From Cyanophora paradoxa (taxonomy: Eukaryota; Glaucocystophyceae; Cyanophorales; Cyanophoraceae), in contig QPMI01000005.1 of the NCBI GenBank assembly GCA_004431415.1, positions 806,001 through 870,000 of the forward strand: a stretch of DNA of 64,000 bases. Reading direction: 5' to 3'. The notes under the pieces are model-generated. The model was not told the DNA's origin, ran no database searches, and saw nothing but the letters and a program-made list of their open reading frames with translations. Shown here piece by piece: positions 1 through 12,780 of the stretch (positions within the stretch are counted from its first letter, which is position 1; each line of letters opens with the position of its first letter). Both the position numbers and the translations under genes were made by a program.

Positions 1-2
1 TA

Positions 3-3000
3 TTAAGCGCCTGCAGTAAGGAAAGCCGCGGCCTCGGGATCGTCGCAGAGGCCTAGGGCTCCGCCCTCGAGCTCGGCCGCCGCCTCCGCCTCGAACTCAT
101 CCGCATCCGCGAGCTCGATCTCGATCTCGCGCGCGTCGTCCTCGACCTGGATTGCCATGGCCAGCTCGCACTCGTCAATCTGCGCATGCGCATCCCCATG
201 CCAGCCCTTGGTAAGAGGATACGTGAACGCCAATACGTATACAAAGATAAGATTTAGAGAGCTCAAGGCTCGATAAAGATCAAATGTGCACGAATTCACA
301 CAAGCTTGAGCACCTGCAGAAGCTCGGAGTCGAGCTCAGTAGCTGCCAGTGGCTTGGAAGCCATGGCCGCGCGCACATGCGTGGGCAAGACAGCGCCTGT
401 AAGAGATGCATGTGTGAGGAAGACTTGAACCCATGTATATACGTATTTGCATGTAAACTGGCCCATGACTCACCGATGACTTCTAGCTCGCCAAAGTTTA
501 AAACTCCGCCGCCGGGTTTCTCGATCCGGACCTTGTCTCCTGAGCGAATTCAAAGTTTGACCAGGGGACCAGCTGCAGCGTCAGAAACGTTTGTGTTTGT
601 TTAAGGCCCGCCGCTGAAGCTCACCGTAAGCGACCCTCACACCGAGGGGAGACTGGGGTACGTGCTTGAACAGGTTCTTGTAGGCGCCATTGGTCCAGAA
701 GCCCCAGGGCTTGTCGAGGGCAGCCGTCGTGAAATCGGGCTTGATCAGCCCCGAATCGTACACCTGCCCATGAAAGTGAGCGCAGGTCGACATTTCCATC
801 AGAATTGCTAGAGGCAATATGAAGCTAGCGCAGAGGCAATGATGATGATATCTTGATTTCGCATTCATATTAGCGCCCATATTTCGCATTCATATTAGCG
901 CACACCTAGATCTACATCTATGTATATATTTGTATCTCTTGATTTGCAGTTGATCCGGAATATTAATCCGCAGGGCCATAAGCACAGCGTTATAGGCTTT
1001 ATCGAGCCGGATGCGTGTACTACGGTACGTGTACGTGCCACTGCCCCGTCGTTGAACACAATGATCTTGAAGTCGTTGAGGCGTGTGCTGTAACCGTCAG
1101 TGCGCTGCACGTGAAAGACGGGTACATCGATCGTCAGGCGTCATTCAGATCCGGATTTTATATTTCGCAATCGTTAGCGCACATTGTAGATGTGGATCTC
1201 CTCGATTAGACAGTCCTTCTGCGAGCCAAGTAGTGTAATTATCTCAATCATAAAATCTTTCATGGTTAAATAAGGATTATAATCGAATGCGTGATCACGA
1301 TAACAGATCTAGACGACGCGCACCTGAAGGTTTACTTCGAGCCAGGTGTTAGAGGCGTCGTTACCGCTGTGGAAGGTGTTGTAGACCTTGCTCCCCGCCA
1401 AAACCCCGTAGTAGTCGCCGTGTAGCCCTTGTCCGTCTGAATTTAATTTCCGAGTGCGAGGATCATGATCAGACGGAGCGTCATGCACGTGTACATGTCT
1501 ATTTTCAAGGCCCTTATCTACCTGTAGCCATGTTTGCGTTGCTCTGTGTTGCAGAATCTATATCCGCGCGCGCGTACGTGCGCATTCGAAGTGAATTCGA
1601 ATTCGAAAAAAAAGAAAGCAAGACAACTAGTACTGATGATATGCATGATCATTAACTCGAATACGAATACGCACAGACGCTGGAAGAGGTGCATTGCTTC
1701 CCCCGTGCAAGGTTGACGCGCTCTGCGCGCGTGCGAATCAAGGGCGCCCGGCGGCGCTCGCCTGGCCATGCATATGGTTAGAGCTGCAGCTTCGGACGTG
1801 GCCGCACCGGAGCCAGCCACTCGCAATTCCGTCATCTGAAGGACCGTCTTCCCTGCGCGCCCGACCGTCAAGCAAACTCTCCGCAGGATTAATATTGTTT
1901 TCTAGCTATATATACGTCTACTGCGTGCGTGTGCGGCAGCTCACCGTCGCCGCCATATCCGGAGTTGTTGGCAATTAGTCTAACCTCGTCTCCTGTGATC
2001 ATAAACGCGCACGAATACGTTGGCAGGTACGCGACCACACGTACGCGTGCAAATGCACGCCATGAATCACGATCGCATGATTAGTATAATATTAATCGGC
2101 GTAACTATTCACGAGACTAGCCAAAAGATCGACCGCATGTGCACCTTCGGCGAACGCGCGGCTTCTTCCCTCGTAGAGATCCCGGATATCGTTTTCGAAA
2201 ACCCACGGCATTTGCTTCCAAGAGTACGCGTTGATGTAACCGGTGCTCAGGTTGGGGCTCGCCAGGCCCACGTTGTCTTGTCTCACCTGCGTAGGGATTG
2301 AGGGATTTAATTTCCGAACATGCAAGAAAGTTGAGATCGAATCCAACCGACATCGCTGCGCACCACATGACCGTCGTCCAGAATCTGAAGCTGGAAGTTC
2401 CTGAGATTCGCTGCCGGTCTCTCATAGTGAGCGTCACGATCAGGAGCAATGGCGCTTCTAGATCTGCCACCCCGGCCCGGCCTGGCCATGGCCAGGAATT
2501 TTCGAACCCATGAAAGATAGGCGTCTAGAAAATATCGCCAGCTCATTCAATGATTAATCAAGCACACGCACACGGAGTATAAGGCATGTGCAGCTGAATC
2601 TCGGAAATGAGGTAGTTTTTCTGCGTATGGAGATATGCATATGGTCGTGCACGTGGAGCTCGTTCGGGCTCGAGCCGGCGCCGGCGCCGGCGCACCTGCA
2701 AGTCCACCGAAACATACAAGGAGTTTGTGGAGCTCGAGGGGCCCTCGACGTGCAGGAAATCGCTGCTCCCGTCGAGCTTGCCGTCTGCGCAATATTTAAA
2801 ATCAGCGCAAGGAACAGCTGCAAAGCTCTTGGCCTCACCGGTCAGGCACTCGGGCCCCTTAGCCATGTAAGAGTTCTGGATAGTCATCGACGATTTGACC
2901 GGCTTCCCATGGGCAATGTTATCGATGTCCTGCACTGAGACGCGGCACCAAGATCATGATCAGCCCGCGATTGCGATCGGCTTCACAATTTCGGTGTGTA

Positions 3001-4166
3001 TATATATTTGTCAAGCCTTAAGCTTGAAGTTTTCAACGCACTGTAGGCCTTCACTTCCGTGAGCCGGACGGGCTCTGCGAGGACGGCGGCGGCCGCGATC
3101 GCGAGATCGGTCACGATCAAGTGTGCATGAATACGTTCGAGATCGAATCGGTTGTGATATGTTCGTGATCGATATCGTAATATATTTCATCGACGCACGG
3201 GTGGAATCTCCTGACCAGACCTCAATCTTATCCACGGCTGCGAATGCGACGCGAGTGTACGTTATATTTAAATTTATGACTTACGCAGCTAAACTTGCTA
3301 GATATAGATGCATAGAGGCCCGCCCGCCCCGGCCCAGCTCACCGGCCGCTCCCGGGATGTCTTGTTTGCAGAACACTTGCTTCAGAAGAGTTCCGGACTC
3401 GGAGCTCCCGGTTGTGCCAGCGGAATTTACGCTGCATCCAAGTAACGAAGCTTGAGCGACCTGAAGGGCAGCACACGCCGTTTGAAAATCGAGAAGCACG
3501 TTTATAAATATTCCTGCAGCTGGAAAGATCTAACTCAGTGACTGGAGAGGCGCACGCTTTTGCCGTCGTTGCTGATCTTCATAGTCAAGGGACTCACAGA
3601 GCCCGGCTCGTCAATCTGCAATATGTATACGTATATCGACGCGGACATCGCGTTCACCGCGGGAGCAGTGAGGCGGATATATACACTATATATAGCTATA
3701 TATAGTTGTGATTTTGCGATCAGTTGGACGCAATTGGTCCAGATCCCGAATTCAAATCCGATGAAAAAAGGCGACGCACGGTGTAGATCTCGACTTTTTC
3801 GACTTTATAATCGCTCTGGCCCCATCGATCGCGGTTAGTACTATGCCTAGTATTAGTCGTTGTGTGTTTACAAGGTTTTACCTTGAGGTCGATATCTAGT
3901 TTGGGCGCAGGATCATCACTGCCGGACTTGCTCTTGAAATAGAGTGCCGTTCTCCCGCTAGAAGTCGCGGGGTCAAACGCCAATGACGCCTCCAGCGTGT
4001 TATCTGGCACACAGCGCAATGTTCGCTTGCAAGTGGCAGCGCAAACCCGCGCACACATGCTAGGCGTGATCATGATACGTAATATGCGCACTAACGGCGA
4101 GGTCGGGCGACCAGATGTAAGTTTGCGAGCTGTTGCTTCCATTGACGGTCCGATTAACAATTTCAT
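3..4166 (-). CDS. Multi-exon protein with tandem F5/8-type-C (galactose-binding, fucolectin-like) modules; partial model
   Basis: Several short minus-strand exons carry recognisable pieces of discoidin/fucolectin-like beta-sandwich domains. N-terminal module strands end in WLEVNLQ (near 1330), LYVSVDLQ (near 2680), IYIDVDLG (near 905) and LDIDLK (near 3885), each followed by a GT donor. A typical start, NIAHGKPVKSS, lies near 2900. Middle strands include RLNDFKIIVFNDG (near 1050) and ANLRNFQLQILDDG (near 2400), and late strands include RIEKPGGGVLNFGELEV (near 520) and VRLTEVKAYSA (near 3050). This implies at least three modules in tandem, each split over three or more exons. The last readable exon is acidic (Asp/Glu/Ala-rich) and ends in a stop at the window edge. 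By family such proteins bind sugars or surfaces outside the cell. No signal peptide or first exon was found, so the 5' end is uncertain and exon joins were not all phased. Confidence 0.5.
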
Positions 4167-4199
4167 CGTCCCTCGTCGATGACGCGGACGCGTCTCGGT

Positions 4200-6036
4200 A
4201 CGCTGCGACGTTGACCCAAGAGGTCGGGAAGTCGAATCTGTGTACGTACCAGAACAGTAGCGCTCGGGTTAGCGTTTAGCGGCTTCAACAAGGATGGGGT
4301 TGGCCATGGGTCCGCTCACGTCGCCTTGTACGGGCTTTTGGGGGCGATGCTCATCGCGCAAATTGCGGTACGAATCCAATAGCACGCTGCGCATGCACAT
4401 CTCATCAAACTGCATGCTCGTCTATATATTCTCTTAATCATGAGGCGATGATTATAAGACAGGCCCCCGGCTGCATGCGGTTGGTAATTATATAAATATA
4501 TTATATAAATAGCCGCCGAGCTCGAGGCGCGGCGGACACATAATCGCGATCGATGCGATGCACCAGCATCGCTGCGAATATGCCGGGCGGGTGTGCACTG
4601 CTTTGCAGCCGACGCTTAAGGTTTGGCGCCGGCCCGGCGGCAGTCGACGGCCGCAGTGCTCTAGATCTAATGCCAGCCGCATGACGCGGCGACATACCGG
4701 CGAATTCGCCGGGCAGCTGCAGGCTTTAACTCTAGATCTTCAGCTCGGCGTGTATATGCGTCGGAATTCGAAGTTTCGACGAACCTTACGTATAGTATAA
4801 ACGTATCCCTGTACGTAGCCTAGTCAGGAAAAGGAATGAACGCCCGCTGCCGGCCGCTCACCCCGCTCGATCGCGAGCGCTGCTGCAATTGCAACCGAGC
4901 CTCGGAGTCGCCGAGTCGAGCTCTCAATTGCAAGTTCAGAGTCTCACCAACGTAGCTCTTGCAATTGCAATCCGATGATCGCAACTTTTCGCAAGTCACT
5001 AAGTGTGCGCTCTTCGCGATCGATTTCAAGCTGATGGCTGCGCCGCTGCGCGTATACGGGACCTATTACCGGTACGTACTACGTATACGTATACGTATTC
5101 GTATACGTACAATGTGACACTGTGACAGCATGCGCAGTGCGCACACGTCTCCGAGGCTCGTACCGTGGCAACCGTGCTAGTAGACTCAGGGCCTGTCTAA
5201 GGCTACAACTTGCCAGCCTGGCAGGTCTTGCATACAACTAGGCTACAAGTAGTACTAGTACGTCCGGGGCCACGGCCCACAGGCTCCACAGAGTCCACAC
5301 TGAGTCCACAGCCGCAGCTGAGCCGCTGAGGACCTGATGACTCAGTGATGAGCCGGCTGGCTCGAGGGCCGTCGAGGCTCGACGCCCGGCGGCCGCTCGA
5401 GCTCAGCCAGAGTCAGCCTGTAGGCTGCAGGGCCAGTGCAGGCCGGCTCAGCCTGGCGCCCCGCCGGCTGAGCAAACTTTGAAATGCGATCGGAGCTCTC
5501 GAGAGGCTCCTTGTAGGTCTCCGGGAAGCCGATCGACGTAATCCCGAGTCCGATCGGGGTTCAAAAATACAACTAGTAGTCTAGTACTAGTACGCAGAAC
5601 CGTTTTTTTGTAAATTACGCTAATTACGCGTTAAATTACGCGACGTACGTCGACAATTTAATATTCAGTGCTAGCTGTAATTATTTTTGCTCTTTCTCCT
5701 TATTAGCCGACTTTACAGTGATCATGAGTCTACACTGAGTCTAGGTAAAGGCCCTGGCCCCTGAGGGCCTGAGGCACGGAGCCGCACGGTACATCCATTT
5801 AATTTGTTTAATCAGGCGAGGTCATTTTTTATTTGTTCTTTTAAAACAAATTAGACTCGAAAATCGGACCAGACTCGCGAGTTGCAGAGGTACTAGTACA
5901 ATGGTACCGTACTGTAACCGTGTGGGCCATACATATACCAGTATATGATTCGGGCCGCCACGTGCACTCCACGTAGTACGTCGATCGGCGAACTTCGGAA
6001 TCCACCGGTACCGCGATCGATGAATATGGAACTTCG
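4200..6036. other. Intergenic DNA, no gene recognised
   Basis: Only short ORFs without recognisable domains occur here. The stretch contains many short palindromes and repeats built from restriction-site-like words (TACGTATACGTATACGTA near 5080, repeated CTCGAG/GGCTC words 5270-5470). It ends at the target-site duplication of the LINE insertion. Confidence 0.5.
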
Positions 6037-6051
6037 AATTCCGTGCTGATA
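6037..6051. repeat. LINE target-site duplication, left copy
   Basis: The 15-mer AATTCCGTGCTGATA is repeated exactly at 10277-10291. On this side it is followed directly by a T tract (6052-6062), which is the poly(A) tail of a minus-strand element. This is the footprint expected of target-primed reverse transcription. Confidence 0.9.
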
Positions 6052-9000
6052 TTTTTTTTTTTGGTGAATTACCGGCCACAGTCTCTAGACACCAGCACTG
6101 CGGGGGCTGCCCAGGGGGCATAAAGACAAAAAAGCAAAATAACTAAGACAAGAGCACGAAGAAAGATAAGACAAAGAGCCAAAATCGACAATAAAAAAGG
6201 AAAGACACAGAGCTCGAAACAGATCGATAGCGAGAAGAGACGATAAATCGAGCAGATCTAGGGACAGAGGAGAACTGACACGAAGAAGAGCCAGAGCTAG
6301 AGATACCATCAATATCAGAAGGAATTACATCACTAAGAAGCGGGGGACAAAATTGAGAAAGATAAATAACAGGAAGAAGACAAGTAAGAGGAACAACAAG
6401 ACGACATGGAGGCGGAGGCGAAGCAGGACGATGCGAAAGGGCAGAGCTACGGCACGAGGTCGAGGAGGACACAGGAGGCGGAGCAGGCGGATCAAGAGCA
6501 GGCAAAAGGACAGTCAAAGGAATCACTAAAGCCGGCCGGGGTCGAGGCGGGCAATCGAACTGCAAACGACGGCGAACAACAGGTCGAGCACGAGGACTAT
6601 AGCTAGTATTGAAACTAACTCTAGCATCAACACTACGATCAGAATCCGAACCAGACCGAACTAAACTAGAAGACGAAGAAGTACGCCGGCGCCGGCGGGA
6701 TACGATCGCGACCATCGAAGCAGAAGACGAAGGCAAAAGCGGCAGTCCGGTATCAAGAACAAAGGCCGGAGGGTCCGGCCCGGCAAACCGCCGGAGGGAA
6801 GTAGAAGGAGCCGCAGGCTCGGCAAGCCGGCGACGGGTACGTCCTCGAGTCCGGGAGGAGATCGGGGAAGCCGGTCCCGGAGCTGAGGGCCCAGGAGCAG
6901 AGCCAGGAGAAGGTAAGCCCGGCGAGAAATCTGACCCGGAGCCGGAACCCAGCGAACGACGACGACGAAAAGGCCCCCGAGGAGCCACGACGGGGGAGCT
7001 ACCGAGCAAAGTACTGACAGCCGGCGCCGAACACGGCGGCGGAGGTACCCCACAGACAGTGGCAGGCGGAGAGTCCAGGATCGATCGAGAGATCCGCCGA
7101 CGGGAATGCGGCGGGGGCCGACGAGACGGAAGAGGCGAGGAGGGAGCCGAGAAAGGGTCGGAGGCAGGGGAAGGGCCGCGAGCAGGTGACGGGGATCGCT
7201 GCCGGCGCCGAAGAGACGGCAGCGAAGCAGGAGAAAGGTCGGGTGGCGCCGGATCAGATGACACGGAGGTCATGGCCATGGGCGGCGCAGAGAGAGACGA
7301 GCTCGAGGGCGCAAGGGCCCGACGAGGGCGCCGGCGGCGAATCTCACGAGCGCCAGGAAGCGGGAGAGGACCCGCAGATGGGACCCGAGGCGCCGAAGGG
7401 GGAGCAGGGAGCCGGAATGACGGGGAGACCGAAAAGAGGACAGTCTCGCCAACACTCGGAAGCGGGGCAGAGGCTGAGGACCCGGAGCTCGAGGGGGGGA
7501 GGGAGGGCGGAGGAGGAGAGAGAAGGCGGCTATTCGAAGGGTATGGAGAATCGAGAGCGGAGGCGAGGGAGGCCGAAGTGATGGCGAGCTCTGGAGGCGA
7601 GGGGGCCTGCAAGCGGATCCGGGAAAGTGGATGCAGACGCAAAGAGACCGGGGACGTAGAGGCGGGAGGGGCATGCAAAAAGATAGTGCCGCCCAGCGTC
7701 ACAGTTGCAGAAGCGGGGGCAAGAAGGATGGGCTGAAGAGGGGGCTGAACCAGGAGGACGTCAGAAAGAGGGCCTCGCAGGGGCGGAAGTGGAGGAGCAA
7801 GGGGAAGAGGTAAGAAGGGGTATGGAGCTGCAAGATGACCAGGGACCTGCCGGGGAACAGGCAAGTGAAGAGGCCCCGTGACAGCAAGTTGTAAGGAGGG
7901 AGGAGGCAGAGGCGGGGCCAGAGGGCCAAGGAGCACAGGGATCGGGACCGCAGGGAATGGGGGGAAAGGAGCGTCGAGAGGGGCAGCGAGAGCAGGAAGA
8001 GGAATGGGCCCAAGGGTCACTACAGGGGCCAGAGCAGGAGGGGACGGCGCAGGAGGCGGGCGACCACCAGGGATCCCCAACGGGACATTCCCACGAACGG
8101 CAAACTCCGCAGGTTTCCGGAGGACAGAATCGATGTCACGCGAAGAGACGAGGTTGTCAGCACCGCCCGAAGAAGGAGCGCCGGACGAGTCAGAATCAGA
8201 GCTTGAACTAGAACGATGAGAACCGGCACCAGACTCTGAATCATGTGCGTCATCATCCGAGGCAGCCTGATCATCAGCGTCAGCAGCAGCCAAGCGAGCG
8301 CGCCGCTCCTCCAACAAGGCCGAAGCCTGCGGAAGGGTGAACTCGAGGTACGACATATTTCTGTCCCAGGCGGCAACAAGCGCGGCGCGGTTGTAAGCAG
8401 GTGCATCAATGTCAGCCTCCTCAAGATCGCACCGAGCGCGAGCAACCTGTTGGATGGAAAATACGCCAGCAAGGATCGCTCCAAGTGATCGAAGGCAGAA
8501 GGCGGGGTTAACTTTACTGCGTAAAATGGGCCCAGATAAATCCGGAACCGAGAGGATGTGGAAGAGAGAGAGGTCAGGCACTGCGACCTCTTCACGCTCA
8601 TCCGGTGGAAGAGTAGAAGCCCAGAAATTCAGGCGCTCACGAATGAAATCCCAGAACGAACGAGAAAGCGGGCACTCAGAGAAAACGTGCGCGTGAGAGC
8701 GAGCAGATCCGTCATTACAAACCCGACAGAAACGACGGCGGGGCGACTGTTGCTCGCCCAAACGATACAATTTGAATTGCAAACGGTAAAGAGCATCGAT
8801 CCAAAGCATCGGAAAACACTGAAGGACGACAAGATTAGGAAGACGGGACGGAGACAAGGCGCCGGGAAACCCCCACTTAGCATCGGGCATCTGAGCGTGG
8901 CTAGACACATCGCGAAGCCGCTGGACCTCAAGGCAGTAGAAGCGTCGAACAGAGGAGAGGCGGAGAGGGAGCATACGAGCGAAAGTGAACGCAAGATTAT

Positions 9001-10276
9001 CAAGAGAAAGAAAGGCCGAAGGACCTGCGCCAAGAACAAAAAGGCCAGGCAGGGTCCCGCGACGAAGAGAGAGGAAGACAGCGCTGAAGCAAACATGCAG
9101 CGGGAGCAAACGGGACAGAATTGAATTGGAGCTCGAGGATAGGCCCACAGGGTGGGAAGCCGCAGGGCGGCAAGGAACGCGCGGTACGTAGTCCAGCACC
9201 CGTGGAATTATCTGGTTATCGCGAACGGGGAAGGCAACAAAAGTACCACTTGGGCCTCGAAGGAGAGCAAACGAGGCGTCCGGTCCGGACCACCAGAGAT
9301 GCTGAGGCGGCGGTGCAGGGGCCTCGAGAACCTGGCGCCAAGTAGCCGGGAGCGCAGAGCACAGACTAGGGAAAAAGGAGTGGAGGGCGGAGGAGGCAGC
9401 TGCTGGAGCCCGGAACCCCCGGGCAGCACAATCCCAGATATCGCAGACCCGCAGCAAGCCGGACCGTGCACAGCGACTCCAGTCGACCTCGTCGCCGGGA
9501 GTTCTGAACAGAGGATTGAAGAAAAGAGGTTGGGATAACACTTCGGGAGAGTTACGAGGTTGACATACGCCCTGGCGCTGAGCCCACTCGGAGAGAGTCT
9601 GCTTCCAAATAGGAGGCAAGTCAAGTCTGTCAAGTGGGAGGCGGAGCGAGACAAGGCGGGGCCATAGGAAAAAGGTGCCAGCTGAGCGTCCAGTTTGCTC
9701 AAGAGGTACTCCTTCCAAGGAGCCGAACAAGAGGGTCAGCGAGCAAGGCCACCCACTTCATTTTCAGCGATAACGAAAAAGCTCGAATATCCGGGCAGTT
9801 GAGACCACCTTGACGCCACGGCAGAGGAGAAATATACTTCGAAAGCTGCCCGCTCACGCCAGCAAAAGCGCGAAGCTTCTCTTGCCATGTCGAATACTGA
9901 GCATCAGGGGGATCAAGCAAATATAGAGCATAATGTAGGGACCCAATAAATACAGCCCAGGCAAGGAGAACGCCGGAACGCATCGGCATGCGATAAGTCT
10001 TCGCTTGCTGGACACGGATATCAAGAGCAGCGTTCTTTTTCCGCCAGAACCGAGACAGATCGGGCTCTAGTGGAAAGCCCAGGTATTTTCGAATTTTTTC
10101 AGCGGGAGGGAGATCCGTCACCTGAAGACGCCGCCAGGGGCAGTCCTCGGCGCTAGGCCAGGCATGTGCGGGGATATCGCGGAGTGGAAGAAGGCTAGAT
10201 TTCTCGAGATTAATAAGCGCTCCAGAGAGCCGGCAGTATTTATCAAAGCACTCTTTCCAGAAAGGCAATTCGGTAA
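6052..10276 (-). mobile_element. 5'-truncated non-LTR (LINE) retrotransposon
   Basis: The element runs right to left and ends in poly(A) (the T tract at 6052-6062). It is bounded by perfect 15-bp duplications at 6037-6051 and 10277-10291. The coding remnant starts in the C-terminal part of a LINE reverse transcriptase and continues through a CCHC-type zinc knuckle into a long Pro/Ser/Arg-rich tail. The 3' untranslated part contains a block with GCCCCCTGGGCAGCCCCC and CAGTGCTGGTGTCTAGAGAC that recurs at 34.56-34.61 kb and, more diverged, at 10.69-10.74 kb. The endonuclease and the catalytic RT core are absent, so this copy was truncated on insertion and cannot move by itself. Confidence 0.9.
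6143..10268 (-). pseudogene. LINE ORF2 remnant: RT C-terminus, zinc knuckle, proline/serine-rich tail
   Basis: Two minus-strand frames make up one protein. The first (10268 to about 9700) reads like the end of a plant-type LINE RT, with SGALINLEKSSLLPLR and KYLGFPL followed by a region ending LLADPLVRLLG. The second (about 9730 to 6143) continues it with GSLEGVPLEQ and is open for 1195 codons. The switch near 9700-9730 is a single frameshift. A zinc-binding motif of the zf-RVT kind, CRVCNDG..H....C, lies near 8680-8740. The last 700 or so codons are low-complexity Pro/Ser/Arg sequence; a long antisense ORF over 6609-7736 reflects only this composition. The YxDD catalytic centre and the endonuclease are missing because of 5' truncation. 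Confidence 0.8.
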
Positions 10277-10291
10277 AATTCCGTGCTGATA
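10277..10291. repeat. LINE target-site duplication, right copy
   Basis: AATTCCGTGCTGATA, identical to 6037-6051, lies directly next to the truncated 5' end of the element. Confidence 0.9.
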
Positions 10292-10429
10292 ATACTAGAA
10301 TAGTCTTATATCATAGTATATATCCTCTTCCCGGGAGTCCGACGGTCCGAACAATTTCCGAAGTCCGTCTTACTTCAGGGCCAAGTTCATTCTTTCATGG
10401 TTCGAAAAATTCCCGAGTCGACGTCCTGA

Positions 10430-10745
10430 GTATCGATATCTTTCTCACTTCTGTCCTTCGTCGATTTCGTCTGCTGTCACAGGCTGTCGTCAGCTTTTTC
10501 GTGCATGTGTCACAGTGTCTCTCCCCCTATTAAGTAATAAGCTTCAAGGGGCCTCTTGTCTATTCGTTTTAGTTTGGCTCTTCGTCTTGTCTTTCTTCGT
10601 GCCGCGCTCTTGTGACGAGTCTTGTCCTAGTTACTAGTATTTAAATTTTGCTTTTGCTGTATCGATCAGTATCGCCGAGTCGATAACTGTGCCCCCTGGA
10701 CAGCCCCCCCAGTACTAGTGCTGGTCTCTACGTAGTCTAGACTCT
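10430..10745 (+). mobile_element. Diverged LINE 3'-end fragment, opposite orientation
   Basis: Plus-strand sequence matches the 3' end of the neighbouring LINE. A GTTTGGCTCTTCGTCTTGTC stretch near 10572 is followed by GTGCCCCCTGGACAGCCCCC near 10690 and GTGCTGGTCTCTACGTAGTC. Similarity is interrupted and no poly(A) or duplication is clear, so this is an older copy. Boundaries are approximate. Confidence 0.6.
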
Positions 10746-11409
10746 AAATTTAGACTGTCGGCTGCCGGCTATTCGAATTCTAATTTATAAAAGGGCCACT
10801 GACTTGCCGCGCGCGTCAGTTGGGTCCGGGGAAGGGCATGTAACCGCGGCGTATCCGAAGATCTAGATGCAGAGAGCAGGGACTTAAGCATAAGCTTAAG
10901 CTTAAGAAGGCGCACGGTGCACGTGGGCGGGCGAGCCGGCCGCGGACCGGCTCCGAGGCTGGCCATGCCAGGCGAGCTGTCCTCGCGATCGAGGCGAGCT
11001 GTCCTCTAGAGGTAGGTAGGCCTCAGGGCCTAGCTATATAGTGCGCGGGCCCCGGGGGCGGGGGATGGCTTGCAGATTGAACCTTGTATGGACGTGCTCG
11101 ACCTTCTGCGCATGCCCCGCGCGCGGTCGTCGCGCGCGTGAGGCGTGGCGGGTGCACGAGTGCGCATGTGCTGCGGGTGCGTCACGGCGTGGCGCGGAGG
11201 CGCGCGGCGCCTAGGCCTAGGCCTAGGGCCGGGGCTGGCGCGGCCTAGGCCTCCGCGCGCGCGATCTGGGCGCGGGCGCGGGGACGCTGCTCAAGCTCAC
11301 ACTCCGCTCAGAAAGCGGCCGGAGGCCTAGGGTCCGTAAGGGCGCTTGCGCAGCGGGCCAGCTCATGATCAGCGGCTGCAGCAAGCATATGCATGCGCAT
11401 CGCGCGCGC

Positions 11410-11429
11410 GGGGGGGGGGGGGGGGGGGG
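11410..11429. repeat. Homopolymer G tract (20 nt)
   Basis: Uninterrupted G run next to a CGCGCGCG stretch. It lies in non-coding DNA. Confidence 0.9.
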
Positions 11430-12748
11430 TCTGCGTCGCGCGCGCGCGGGCTCTCCGTCGCGCGGCGCGCGCGCCGCGCGGGCGTCGGCTCGTTGCAAGT
11501 GGCATAGCCGGCCAAGTGCGGCCGGCTTGCGGCCGTCTTGTGCAATTGCGTCGGGGCGTGCGCGGTTGGCGCGGCTAGCCGCTGAGCCACAGCAAACTGC
11601 CGCGCGCGCGAGAGGCGTAACCATTGTTGAGCCGAGCCGAGCTGAGGCGCCCGGGGGAGAAATCGGCTGGGGGGGACCGTAAAAAGACTTTTGCAGGGTA
11701 AGTTAACGCACTCTCCAATTTGATTGGCTAGCGCGCGCGGCATCCTCCCACGCGACCGCGTTCGCGCCCGGCCTCGCTCTTGCAGTACGGAGTGTCGCGC
11801 GTGATGCGCGCAACGACCTCGAACTGGTCTGGCCTGTATATCTGCTCCCTGTGCGTCGCTGGACCCATTTTTGTCCCGGGTGTTGGTGCCTGTTCCTGGA
11901 TCACCCTTTGGTCGGACGGGACCGGGAGACATGGTTTCGGGGTCCCCTGAGGATGCGCTTTCAGGGTGTACCGCGCGGCCCCGGTTTTGCGGAGGTCGGG
12001 GAAATGGGATTTGGGGTAGGGTTGGGCCCAAGGGACAGGGACAGGGGAAGTGTTTTACCCTTCCCCAATAACTAGGTTTTCGACTCGCGCCCGCCCCCTG
12101 CTCGTCTCAGGACTGTGATGCGCAAGATCGAAATGGGGTCTAAATCAAGAAAGACGTGCATCGACACTGTGACAGCGCTAGCATCCACTGGGCCAGTTTA
12201 CGATCGCTGACGCTAGGCGTGGGGCTGGACTGCCAGACTTGAATAGCCCGTAGCAGCTCGCAGTGCAGATCTAGAATTCGAACTGCAGCTGAAATTAAAG
12301 CTCTGCGCGCCGTGCCGCCGCCCGCACTGCGGCAGTCTCCGTCCCGCCCTGCGAGCAGCGCCGCCGCCTTCTGCGCATGCTCGCCCCCGCTCCGCAGCGA
12401 CCGTCGGACCTGCGCACACAGATCATGATCAGTGACTCGGTGACAGAGCCGACGTCGGTGTCAGGCGACGTCGGTGACCCGACGGTGAGCATGCATATGC
12501 ATATGACCAGTACTGCGCATGTGCATGTTGGCCTGCTGGCTGCAGCCCTAATTATAAAGGCGGCAGCCGTGACTGCACCATTGCGCGCGACGGCAGGTGC
12601 GCATGCTGCGGCTGGCGCCGCTGTATAAACTTCGTCGACGTCGCTGCACGCTTCGATTTTTTACTTCGGTTCACGCTCCCCCCCCGGGCCCTCTCCCCCA
12701 GAAAGTTATCGCCCCATATACATTGAGAGAATAAGGAGACGAAGACGA

Positions 12749-12749
<1 letters not shown>

Positions 12750-12777
<28 letters not shown>
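12750..12777. repeat. Homopolymer G tract (28 nt)
   Basis: This is the longest G run in the window. It follows a purine stretch and lies in intergenic DNA. Confidence 0.9.

Positions 12778-12780
<3 letters not shown>

Noticed and set aside
6609-7736. 375-codon plus-strand ORF rich in Arg/Glu/Gly
   Set aside because: It is the antisense of the proline/serine/arginine tail of the LINE ORF and has no domain of its own; GC-rich composition keeps both strands open.
11369-12031. 220-codon minus-strand ORF and overlapping frames near a G tract
   Set aside because: Arg/Ala/Pro-rich in all frames, no domain, no intron signature; explained by composition.
11850-12075. G-rich stretch that looks like a decayed repeat
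   Set aside because: No second copy in the window and no inverted or direct terminal repeats, so not called as an element.
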